Part shown: positions 39,522 through 47,785 of the stretch, piece by piece | Layout: each line of letters opens with the position of its first letter | Numbering within the stretch: the first letter of the stretch is position 1 | Source: Paulinella micropora | Taxonomy: Eukaryota; Cercozoa; Imbricatea; Euglyphida; Paulinellidae | DNA length: 64,000 bases | Direction: 5' to 3' | NCBI GenBank assembly: GCA_019918135.1 | Contig: WBZZ01002032.1 | Coordinates: 212,501-276,500, forward strand | The notes under the pieces: generated by a model | What the model saw: only the letters and a program-made list of their open reading frames with translations | Told to the model about the DNA's origin: nothing | The model's database searches: none | Position numbers and translations under genes: made by a program

Positions 39522-41243
39522 TTACCTCAGGTATAGGTACTGCAGCTGGGGCAGCGAGTCCAAGGGCTGCAGATCCTCGCGCCTCAGGTACTTCAGGTGC
39601 GGCAGCCCTGCCAAGTGCCGCAGCCCCGCACTCGTCAGCCCTGTGCAGTGTGTCAAGTTCAGGCGCTCTAGGTGCCGCAGCTTCGCGACGCTCTGCATCC
39701 CCGCGTCAGTCAATTTCAGACAAAAGTCAAGTTCCAGTTGCCGCAGCTGGGGCAACCCCGCCAAGTAGTCCAGCCCCGTGCCCTCTAGCTGTGTCCACCC
39801 CAAATCCAGGAACTGCAGGTGCTGCAACCCTGCCAGGTGCGCTAGCCCCGCGTCCGTCACCGCCGTGCAAAAGCCCAGGTGTAGGTGCTGCAGCTGCTTT
39901 AGCTCGGCCAAGGGCTCCAGCACCGCGTCGTCAGTCACACACGCGGCGGTCAGGTCTAGGCGCTGCAGCTGGTGCAGGGTCTTCAAGTGCTGCGTCCACC
40001 TGCCTGTCAATTGTGTACAGCCATTCAGGCTGAGGTACCGCAGGTGCTTCAGCTTCTCCAGGCAGTCCATGCCCGCGTCCGTCAGTCCCTGGCAAGAGCT
40101 TAGGTCTAGATGCCACAGCTGCCGCAACGACGCGAAGTGCTGCAGCCCCGTGCCGTTCAGCTGTTCGCATTCCGCGAGTTCGAGGTGCCGCAAGTGTGCC
40201 AGCCCGGCCAGGGGTGCCAGCCCCTCGTCGGTCAGCTTCGGGCATTCGCGCAAGCCTAGGTGCTGTAGCTGGCCCAAGTGCCTTAGGCACTCCAGCCCCC
40301 CGTCCGTTATCTCCTCACAGTAGCTCAAATCTAGGTACTGAAGCCGCTGCAACTTTGCCAGGCGCGCAAAACCTGTGCCCGTCAGCCTCGGACAACTGTC
40401 TAGCTGTAGGTGCTGCAGCTGGAGTAGCCCCTCCAAGTGCCCCAGTCCCTCGTCCGTTATCTCCGGGCAGTCGCTCAGATTTAGGTACTGAAGCCGGCGT
40501 AGGCTCCTCAGGTGCCTCAAGCCTTCGCCCTTTATCTCCGGGCAGTCCTTCAAGTCTAGGTATTGCAGGTCCTGCAGCCCCGCCAGGTGCACCAAGCCTG
40601 TGCCCGTTAGTCGAGCACAAGAGCTTAGGTCTAAGTGCCGCAGCTGGTGTAGTGTCTGTAAGCGCTCTAGTCCAGCGTCCGTTATTGCCTCGCAGAGCCT
40701 CAAGCCTAGGTGCCGCAGGCCCTGCAGCCCCGCCAGGTGCACTAAGCCCGCGTCCGTCAGCCCCCGACAAGAGCTGAGGTCTAGGTGCCGCAGGCCCTGC
40801 AGCCCCGCCAGGTGCACTAAGCCCGCGTCCGTCAGCCCCGGACAAGAACTGAGGTCTAGGTGCCGCAGGCCCTGTAGCCCCGCCAGGTGCTCCAGGCCCG
40901 CGTCCGTCAAGCGTCCGCAGCCGCTCAGGCTCAGGTGTCGCAGCAGGCGCAAGGCCCACAGGCGCACTAGCCCTGCGTTCGCCAGCCCGGGGCAGTGGAT
41001 CAATTCCAAGTGCCGCAGCTGGCCCAAGCTAGCCAGGGGCGCCAGCTCGTTGGCCCCGAGCTCGCCCGACAGTGCGGCCAGCCTCAGGCTGCGCAGGCTT
41101 CCGCGCCAGCCCTCCAGGCCTGGCAAGTATTCGCTGCCCAGGCGGGGACAGGAGGCTACGTCCAGGTGCAACAGCCGGGGGAGGCAGGGGGGCAAGCCCT
41201 GTAGGCACTGCAGGGCGGCAGCGGCCGTTACCCGCCAGCCCAT
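39522..41243 (-). CDS. Leucine-rich repeat protein
   Basis: I use the ATG at 41243 (MGWRVTAAAALQCLQGLP). The frame is open to 41468 without another ATG, so about 75 more residues are possible. From that ATG it is about 573 residues, nearly all LRRs of 24-25 residues with the pattern CxxLTDAGLxHLAxLxxLxxL and LDLSSC, the cysteine-containing (F-box/GALA-like) class. I count roughly 20 units. Several adjacent units are almost identical (40,720-40,870), showing recent unit duplication. No F-box, kinase or membrane segment is visible. Such proteins bind other proteins, often as substrate adaptors of ubiquitin ligases. A RING protein is encoded 4 kb away, so a link to ubiquitin is possible but only inferred. 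Confidence 0.85.
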   Translation of the reverse strand: MGWRVTAAAALQCLQGLPPCLPRLLHLDVASCPRLGSEYLPGLEGWRGSLRSLRLAALSGELGANELAPLASLGQLRHLELIHCPGLANAGLVRLWALRLLRHLSLSGCGRLTDAGLEHLAGLQGLRHLDLSSCPGLTDAGLVHLAGLQGLRHLDLSSCRGLTDAGLVHLAGLQGLRHLGLRLCEAITDAGLERLQTLHQLRHLDLSSCARLTGTGLVHLAGLQDLQYLDLKDCPEIKGEGLRHLRSLRRLQYLNLSDCPEITDEGLGHLEGLLQLQHLQLDSCPRLTGTGFARLAKLQRLQYLDLSYCEEITDGGLECLRHLGQLQHLGLRECPKLTDEGLAPLAGLAHLRHLELAECEQLNGTGLQHFASLRQLWHLDLSSCQGLTDAGMDCLEKLKHLRYLSLNGCTQLTGRWTQHLKTLHQLQRLDLTAACVTDDAVLEPLAELKQLQHLHLGFCTAVTDAGLAHLAGLQHLQFLDLGWTQLEGTGLDYLAGLPQLRQLELDFCLKLTDAGMQSVAKLRHLERLNLTHCTGLTSAGLRHLAGLPHLKYLRREDLQPLDSLPQLQYLYLR

Positions 41244-41317
41244 TCTCACTACCAGCCCCTCGATCGACACCCGCGAGCCGAGCCACGACAGCTGTGCCAG
41301 GATCTGCTCGTGTAGCC

Positions 41318-41746
41318 ACACCTCTAACCGCGGACGTGGCCCCCCCCTCGACGCTGCCCTCCCCAGCCCCGCCGGCTGGACCGACGAGCCCCGGGGAGGC
41401 CGCCGAGGCTCCGACGCGGGTCCAGGACCTAGAGGAACAGAGCGCGCGCTGTACGACGGCCGCCGCAAGCAGTGTCGTCTGGGACCGGGTGCGCCAGGAG
41501 GTGATCAGCGAGGCTGAGGCCAGGCTCAAGGCGTTCATGCGGAGGGACAGACCGGTCGAGGGCCTGGACTGGACCGTCCTGCAACAAGAAGTGTTGGCTG
41601 CGCTGCGGGGGCCCGCGGGCGGCCAGCGGGGGCCCAGCCGCGGTGGCGGCGAGAGCGGTGAACCCCCGGCCAAGCGGCAGAAGACCGAAGTTGCGAACGC
41701 CGGCGGTGCTGAACCCGCCGCGGCCTCGCCAGGCGTGCCGAGCTAA
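41318..41746 (+). CDS. Putative basic-tailed protein, 5' end unclear
   Basis: The open plus-strand frame ends TAA at 41744-41746. The last about 140 residues look like protein: a Pro-rich lead (PPSTLPSPAPPAGPTSPG), a helical charged part (VRQEVISEAEARLKAFMRR, VEGLDWTVLQQEVLAALRG) and a tail with a nuclear-localisation-like PPAKRQKTE. No ATG lies in frame before residue MRRDRP at 41537. The frame overlaps the open region upstream of the LRR gene on the other strand, so one of the two readings there is a shadow. No family recognised. Confidence 0.4.
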   Translation, partial: TPLTADVAPPSTLPSPAPPAGPTSPGEAAEAPTRVQDLEEQSARCTTAAASSVVWDRVRQEVISEAEARLKAFMRRDRPVEGLDWTVLQQEVLAALRGPAGGQRGPSRGGGESGEPPAKRQKTEVANAGGAEPAAASPGVPS

Positions 41747-42304
41747 CAGTCCGGGGCCAGGCTGGCTCTGCTGCCTAAGCTGCCCGGCGCCCCCCCCCCC
41801 CCCCCCGAGACACGGTTGCGGGCGGACGGGGGGGGGGGGTGCGTGTCCGAGGCCGGGCCCAGCCGGCCGTGCTTGCTCTCTTCCGCGCTCTCGGCCTGTA
41901 CTCCGGCCTTTAGCCAGCAGAGCTAATAATTAAATGGACCACTCGTGGCCGACCTAGCTAGCCTGTGTATTGGTGGTAGCCGGGCTGGTCCGGACTCAAG
42001 GGAAGAAGGCCCGCCTTCGGCCGGGCCACGCCAGCCGGGGTCCACGCAGGCAGGCGAGCTTGCTAGCGCTAGCAGGGCACCTTACCCCCGCGCCCGTCGC
42101 CTGTCGCCGTCCCCTTCCCCGCTGAGGGGGGGGGGGAGAGGAAGGGAACACAGACCCCGCCTACGCTGCCGATGGGGGGTGCGGCGGGGGGGGGGGGGGG
42201 GGAGGGGAGGAAGGGGGGACGACCGCTTCCGGCAGGCAGGCCAGCGGCGCCACCGAGGAAGAGGAAAAACACGGAGCGCTGGGCCAGGGAGCCCGGACGT
42301 CGGG

Positions 42305-44017
42305 ATGCAGGCAGACGTCGGGGTGCAGGAAGTGGAGGTCAGCTGGGAAGAGGCCGCGAACGGCCCCGTGCCTGCACGCGTCGTGGCGGCTCTGGGTAGT
42401 CAAGTAGGCGTCTTGGTCAAGGTCCAGCTACCTCTGCGTGGGGCCAAGGTACTGCCCAAACCCTACGGAGCCGCGTGTGAGTGTGACAAGCAGGCCAGGC
42501 CACGCAAGAAAGCCAGGCGGCACGACCCGCAGGCAGCGCTGCAAGCTAGCCTAGACTCGCTGCGAGCTAGCCTAGACTCCCTGCCGACGGGCGACGAGCT
42601 TACTGACCCGCTGGTGGCGAGCCTACGGGCCGAGCTGGGCGCAGCGGAGGGCGGCCCCCCCGCCGCGCTCCCCGACGCGCTCCCTGCTCAACTCAGCGCC
42701 CGTCTGGTCACTCATTATTACCGGCCCGCCGAGCGCGAGGCAGTCCGCCGCTGCGTCTACTACCTGAGGCTGAAGACCGCACGCAGGCAGAACAGCCAGG
42801 GCGGCGGCGGGCCACCACCGCCAACGGGCACGCAGCCGCTAGGCAGGCGTACGCGCCAGTCCGGACAACGCCTCTTGCAGGCCCGGCAGAAGCAAGAACT
42901 GAAGTCCCGCCTGGAGATCGGGATCTACGAACAGCTGCACCTCGGAGCCCCGCCAGGGCGCCCGTGCTGCCGCCAGCGCTACCGCGAGGGGCTGGCGCAG
43001 GAGATGGCCGCCTGGCTCCCCCTCTTGCCCACTCCTACGGAACTCGCGCCGCCGTTGCTGACGGAACTCGCGCCGCAGTTGCTGATGGCCGGCGAACCGC
43101 TGTACGAACTCTATCGCCTGGCGCGGGAGGAGGGCGCGGGGAGGCCGAGCGACTCGGAGCTGAAGAACTGGTCCACGGTCTGCCAGGAAGTGCTGCGCCT
43201 TTGCCGGCCGGGGCTTGGCCCGTTTGAGAGCGCAGAACCGGGCACGGACGGCTATGCAGCCCTGCAACGTCTGTTCGGGGCCAGGCGTGGAGCAGAGGAG
43301 CACTCCACGGCCAGGGTCTGGATCTACTGCCTGCTGCTCGCGCTACACCGCGCGGGAGGGCGACAGCTACGAGGGCTCCCCGGCGAGCTCCCGGGGCCGG
43401 ACGACCTGGCCAGCGCCAACCTGCCGCCCGCGCCACCCCCCGCCGTCCGTCCCTTGCCTCGGCCCTACAACTTTTGGCCCCAGGTCCTGCGGTCGGAGGT
43501 AGACGGCTTGGAGCGGGGGACCTCGCCTTGGGGTGAGCCGCTCGTACTCCTGGAGCACGACCTGGCCATCGCGTGTGCCAGCAGCTTCAAATTCGGCGTA
43601 GACCTGGACGACGAAGTAGCCACGGACGACGACGACGTAGCTGCGGACGAAGACGTAGCTGCGGACGAAGACCGTGGACTGCGGGAGGTGGGCTGGAGGG
43701 GGCCGTTGTCAGCCCTAGGCCAGGCCCTGGCTATCCAAGTTACCCGGATCGAATACGTGAGGAGACAGCCCCGCTCGCCCGCCGGACCCCGCTACTTCTT
43801 CTTTTTCCACGGGAACGGACTCCTGAATCCCCATCTCCGGCGCTCTCTGCCGCTGTGGCCGCTGCTGACCGAGGACGGGGCTGCGCTGCAGGAGCCCGAC
43901 CTCTGGGTAGAGGACGAATGGCCGGCCCCTCTGTGCTTGGACGAGACAATGCATGACATCTGCGCTAAATGGGCGCACAGCCCCTGCAGTTACTGCGCCT
44001 GCCAGACGGGCGGGTAG
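42305..44017 (+). CDS. Unknown 570-aa island protein
   Basis: The frame is open from 41945 (GTG). I choose the first in-frame ATG (42305), because upstream is low-complexity Gly/Arg translated from G runs. The product is GC-rich coded and soluble. Early it has CECDKQARPRKKARR (a possible nuclear signal), then a duplicated LDSLRASLDSLP, a helical centre (QKQELKSRLEIGIYEQLHLG, GRPCCRQRYREGLAQEMAAW), a PPAPPPAVRPLPRPYNFWPQ link and an acidic repeat (ATDDDDVAADEDVAADED). It ends with YFFFFHGNGLLNPHL and Cys-rich CSYCACQTGG. No known domain seen. It overlaps the next ORF by 49 bases. Confidence 0.55.
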   Translation: MQADVGVQEVEVSWEEAANGPVPARVVAALGSQVGVLVKVQLPLRGAKVLPKPYGAACECDKQARPRKKARRHDPQAALQASLDSLRASLDSLPTGDELTDPLVASLRAELGAAEGGPPAALPDALPAQLSARLVTHYYRPAEREAVRRCVYYLRLKTARRQNSQGGGGPPPPTGTQPLGRRTRQSGQRLLQARQKQELKSRLEIGIYEQLHLGAPPGRPCCRQRYREGLAQEMAAWLPLLPTPTELAPPLLTELAPQLLMAGEPLYELYRLAREEGAGRPSDSELKNWSTVCQEVLRLCRPGLGPFESAEPGTDGYAALQRLFGARRGAEEHSTARVWIYCLLLALHRAGGRQLRGLPGELPGPDDLASANLPPAPPPAVRPLPRPYNFWPQVLRSEVDGLERGTSPWGEPLVLLEHDLAIACASSFKFGVDLDDEVATDDDDVAADEDVAADEDRGLREVGWRGPLSALGQALAIQVTRIEYVRRQPRSPAGPRYFFFFHGNGLLNPHLRRSLPLWPLLTEDGAALQEPDLWVEDEWPAPLCLDETMHDICAKWAHSPCSYCACQTGG

Positions 44018-45149
44018 GCTACGCAGCCGAGCTCCCACTGAACGCCCTTGACCGGCAGGCAGCAGAAACCAAGTTTCGAAGCGTGCTCGCGAGGTGGCTC
44101 CGTCCGTTCCGGAAGACGGTAGCCAACCTGAACAAGTATTACGAGTTTTGGGAGTCCACCGAGGTAGTCCTGGACCGCCGGCCGCCCTACCTGCTCAAGC
44201 CCCCCCGGCGTGTCGTTCCGCTAGCAGGCGCGGGGCACGAAGGGACAGAGCCGGAGTGCCGCTTCCGTTGGCAGCAGCTGGGCTGGGACAGGAAGCTGCG
44301 GTGGTCGGACGACGAGGCGCGGGACCGACGGGTGCTGACCCTGCGCAGCCTGCTGGTAGGGGCCCTGGGCGTGCTTGACGCCCGCCTAAACCCCATTGTC
44401 TCCGCGGGGGGGAGGCTCTCCTGTACAGCGGCCAGGCCGACGTGGGCGGCCACGAACACACGGCCCTGCGACGCCTCTGTGTCGCTCTGTCCTTGTTGCG
44501 CGAGCTAGACCCTGGCTGGCACTGCCCCGGGAAGCTCTGTCCCGTCTCGATCCACCTAGGGTTCGGAGTTTGGCCACATACCTACCATTACGGGGACCGC
44601 AGCGGTCCCGAGCCCCAAGTGCCGGAAACGGACTTTACGGTGTACGTGTGCTCGTCACACGAACACGCTTTCCTGCTCTGCAAACAACGGGCAGGCAACG
44701 CCGTGAAGCTCACTCTTTGGGACCCCAACGGCAGCCGGTCTGGCACTTACCGGCTGCTCCAGCATGTCTGCCGCGGGTTGGCCTTGCGGGACTAGCACGG
44801 GCAGCGCCTGGCCCGTCTGCTAGGCCTAGCGGAGGCCGGGCTGACCGAGGCCAGCCTGGGTTGCTACGTGTACCCGCGGGAGACGCCTACTCTCCAAGGA
44901 GACGAGGGTTCGTGTACTACGCACGCGTTGCTGCTGGCGGCGGTGGCCGTGGTGGAAGGGCCCGACCGGCTGCCCAGGCAGGGTGCACAGGACCTCTCGG
45001 ACGCGTGGTTGCTCTTAGGCAGTGCCCTGGGCTGGCGGTGGTGCTTGCCACCGGAGGCGCGCGCCCGGATGCTGTTCCTGCCACCCGCGGAGGCCGACGA
45101 CGCCGGGGCAGACGACTTCCAAGAGACGGCCGTGCTGCGGGCCCCGTGA
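43969..45149 (+). pseudogene. Broken gene, possible cysteine-protease-like fold
   Basis: The ATG at 43969 opens 179 codons (LPLNALDRQAAETKFRSVLA, YYEFWESTEVVLDRRPPYLL). At a G7 run (44406-44412) coding quality jumps to another frame, which runs to a TAG at 44793-44795 and then continues in the same frame to 45149. In the second part, HEHAFLL, TLWDPNGS and DEGSCTTHALLLAA are spaced like the His, Asp and Cys of the cysteine-protease-like proteins of large DNA viruses, where an H-x-x-A/N-x-L, a D/E-P-N/H-G and a Cys motif follow each other. This assignment is inference. The G-run frameshift could be a sequencing error, but the TAG is a substitution, so the gene is probably decaying. Confidence 0.45.
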
Positions 45150-45195
45150 GCGCGGCCCGTAATCCGCCCCGGCGCGGCAGCCCTGCCCTCCCCCC

Positions 45196-45319
45196 GGCGT
45201 CGCGGGCAGGCGCCCGCCCGTACGCACGGGGAGGGAAGAGCGCAGGGTGTGGTCCGCGGCGTCGCGGGCAGGCGCCCGCCCGTACGCACGGGGAGGGAAG
45301 AGCGCGGGGCGTGGTCCGC
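45196..45319. repeat. 62-bp tandem duplication
   Basis: Two adjacent copies of a 62-bp unit starting ggcgtcgcgggcaggcgccc and containing tacgcacggggagggaagag. They differ at two positions. The unit contains a short hairpin (cgggcaggcgcccgcccg). It lies in the spacer before the RING gene. Confidence 0.9.
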
Positions 45320-45597
45320 GGGCGTGTAGGGAAGGTGGGGGGAGCGTGGGCGTGCGTGGGGCGTGCACGCCCGGCACCGAACGAGCGGGCCGGTGGAAAA
45401 AAAGACACTGGGAGCTGCGCGCTGGATGCGGGGGGGGGGGCGAGGGGGGTGGGGGGGGGGGGGAGGCAGCGGAGAGGGAGAAGAGGAGGGGGGATTTCCC
45501 ACCGTGGGGAGCGTGCCGGGGGGGGGGGGGGGAGATTGTACGCCCCTGCTCCTCCCCCCAAAAGTCTGTCAGCAGCGAGGCTGCGAGCACGACCGGC
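45320..45597. other. G-run-rich spacer before the RING gene
   Basis: Several runs of ten or more G (45430-45540). No gene is supported. The runs may form G-quadruplexes on the plus strand and are prone to sequencing error. Confidence 0.6.
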
Positions 45598-46212
45598 ATG
45601 ATGGGAGGCACGGCTAGCAGCCGGGGCACGACTAGCAGCCGGGGCACGGCTAGCAGCCACCGCGCTCGTCCGAGCTCGGCGGTGGCACCAAGGCCCAAAA
45701 AGCCACGTACCACTCCCCGGCCAGCCCCCCGTGGACAAGGCCTGCGACAGCTGGCCGCGGCCACTGCGACCGGGCCAGAGCCACCGCCTCGTCAGGCGCG
45801 CCCCGTCGTGGTGCCGGAGGCGGTGTCTCCCCCCCCGCCCGAGCCGGACTTTGAAAGCGTCGTCTTGGCCACCCTGAGCACCTTAGACCTGGCCGAAATC
45901 CTGTTGTCTACGCTCGACGGTGTAGTGGTGGTGGACACGGTCATGCTGGGGGAGAGCGGATCGACCGAGCAGCCGCCCGTGCGCACCGGGTTGTCCGAGG
46001 CCGGCCTAGCGTTGCTGCCCGAGCTCCAGCTCACGGGCGCCTTTCTCGCCGCACCTAACTCGCCCAAGGAGTGTTCCATCTGCCTACAAGACTTGGTCGT
46101 AGGGGACTGGCTGCGGGGGCTGCCGTGTGCGCATTACCTGCACCGGGCGTGCGTCGACCCCTGGCTGCGCACTAAGGACTCGTGCCCCGTGTGCCGCCTA
46201 GTGGTGTCGTAG
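45598..46212 (+). CDS. RING-H2 finger protein
   Basis: Starts MMGGTASSRG at the ATG at 45598; the frame is open further upstream, but only through G-run sequence. About 204 residues. The N-terminal half is Ser/Pro/Arg-rich (PRPKKPRTTPRPAPRG). A middle helical part follows (VLATLSTLDLAEILLSTLDG). The C-terminus is a RING-H2: CSIC, then CAHYLHRAC, VDPWLRTKD, CPVC, i.e. C-x2-C, C-x-H-x2-H-x2-C, C-x2-C. Such domains recruit E2 enzymes, so it is probably an E3 ubiquitin ligase. The C-terminal RING and small size fit both cellular proteins and viral ubiquitin-ligase genes. Confidence 0.85.
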   Translation: MMGGTASSRGTTSSRGTASSHRARPSSAVAPRPKKPRTTPRPAPRGQGLRQLAAATATGPEPPPRQARPVVVPEAVSPPPPEPDFESVVLATLSTLDLAEILLSTLDGVVVVDTVMLGESGSTEQPPVRTGLSEAGLALLPELQLTGAFLAAPNSPKECSICLQDLVVGDWLRGLPCAHYLHRACVDPWLRTKDSCPVCRLVVS

Positions 46213-46530
46213 GCGGGGGCCAGCGCGCCGTCGCCGCCGTCGGTAGCGTGTGGGCCACATTAAAAACTGAGCGAGCACACGCCGTAGTTTTTACTCACCC
46301 CTCTCGGTACTCGTGCCGTGCCCCTTCGGCCGGGAGCTCCGGGGGCGAACCGACCTGTCCGCGCCGGCCCCCCAGCCTTTCCCCCGCCCCCGGAGGAAAT
46401 GGCAGAGGGGGGGGGGGGCGCCTCCTCCCTTTCCGCTACGGCCCCCTTCCTGCCTAGTCCCCGGGCGGTGCGGAGGGGGGAGGGCAGGGCGGGGTGTGGG
46501 GAGGGGGGAGCTCCTCTCCCTGCCCCCAAA

Positions 46531-47356
46531 ATGCCGCCCGAGGCCCGCCGCGAGCAGGGTGAGGGCCGGTCGCTGCCCCCGCCCCGGCGGCCGCAGGTGT
46601 CGAACGCCATCCGCGCGCGCCCGCCCAGTTTCGTGCTGTACTACCACGGCCGGCCGCTGCGTGGCCTGCACGCCTGGCTGCAGGACGCGGTCTGGGGCGC
46701 GCGGGTGCCTCGTCCACCGCGGGGCGCGGCAGAGCCCTCCATCTTCTGAGAATGGGCGGCCCGCGCGGCGGCGGCCGGCCACCCGCGCACCCAGTCGTGC
46801 CTGTACAGGCGGGGCCAGGCCATCGTGGTCGATCAGCAACTCAACGCCCTCGTGCGCATAGCGACGGGCGCGCGCGAGCCAGCCCTGGCGGGCGCGCGCG
46901 AGCCAGCCCTGGCGGGCGCGCTCTGGTCCCGGGACTACCGCCTGTGGGACGGCGCGCCGCCGGCCGAGCGGGCCCGGTTCGCGCGGCAGCTGCGGGCCAG
47001 AACGGGGCTGCCCCCCCCGGCCGGGCGCGAGCTGCGGCGCGTGCACCCACTGACGGCCACCGCCATCTCCTTCCTGTTCGCTCGCTTCGGCCTGCCCGTG
47101 GCCGCGCAGGTCGTGGTGCACAGCCCGTCGCTGGCGGTGGCCAGCAGCATAGACCAGGTCTGGCGCTGTGCAGCGGGCCGCCTGTGGCTGCTGGAGCTCA
47201 AGAAGGCCCAGTCCGCCGGGCGGGCGCACGGGGAGCAGGCGCGGGCGCCGCCCCTGGCGCACGCGCTGTGGCGCACGTGGGCGGACACGGAGGAAAACCG
47301 CTTCCTCGTGCAGGCCGCGCTCGGTCACGCCCTCTTCGAACTCACGTACGACCTGG
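46531..47356 (+). pseudogene. PD-(D/E)XK nuclease-like gene, broken and truncated
   Basis: The ATG at 46531 (MPPEARREQGEGR) is followed by PPSFVLYYHGRPLRG. A TGA at 46747-46749 interrupts the frame, which continues unchanged after it. The second part has VVVDQQLNALVRIATG, a doubled GAREPALA, HPLTATAISFLFARFGLPVA, then the nuclease core: Asp in ASSIDQVWR (47152-47154), a strand, and LWLLELKKAQ with Glu-x-Lys (47194-47202). NRFLVQAALGHALFELTY fits the helix after the active site. At 47357 the sequence changes to Copia-2 gag, at the duplication junction, so the gene's end is missing. Nucleases of this type are common in large DNA viruses. Confidence 0.65.
46867..46914. repeat. 24-bp in-frame tandem repeat
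   Basis: Two copies of a 24-bp unit encoding GAREPALA inside the nuclease-like gene. The length keeps the frame. Confidence 0.9.
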
Positions 47357-47504
47357 CGTATTCCCAACACTCAATGGACGCGAGGTCCGCCCGAATTTGT
47401 GCATACCAGTCATCCCAGCTCCGTCCAGACACTCCGTCCTTGAACGTAGGCGTCTTTTCTTGAAGAATAGCGGTCGCAGCGTCTTTCAGCGCAGAAGAGG
47501 ACAT
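47357..47504 (-). pseudogene. Copia-2 gag start, copy B
   Basis: The first about 49 codons of Copia-2 gag (ATG at 47504), cut at the duplication junction by the nuclease-like gene. Only this piece of Copia-2 plus its leader (47509-47803) is present in copy B. Confidence 0.9.
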
Positions 47505-47785
47505 AACCCTTTATATTAATACTTGAGTCGGAACGGTGTTCAGTACCGGAGCACTTAATGACTTGCTTAATTTGGCAAATCTGAAATACTTTACTAAGAC
47601 ATAGTTTGAGGTACAAATTGGCGCGTACCGAAGACGCGTGTCCTGACCTGACACCTAAAATTGCTACATTCAGTCATAATGAAATTAATCAAGGTCAATT
47701 GACTAGTGTCAGTCCTATCATTAGTTCTCTAGTCCTCAATTGTCAAGTCACACTGCCTATCGAATTACAATTACCAATTCTATTT

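Noticed and set aside
39650-41315. Long ORFs antisense to, or in other frames of, the LRR gene
   Set aside because: They repeat with the same period as the LRR gene and are shadows of it.
44396-45738. Long Arg/Pro/Ala-rich ORFs on both strands
   Set aside because: Stop-poor GC-rich DNA. They cross the 62-bp tandem and G runs and have no domains.
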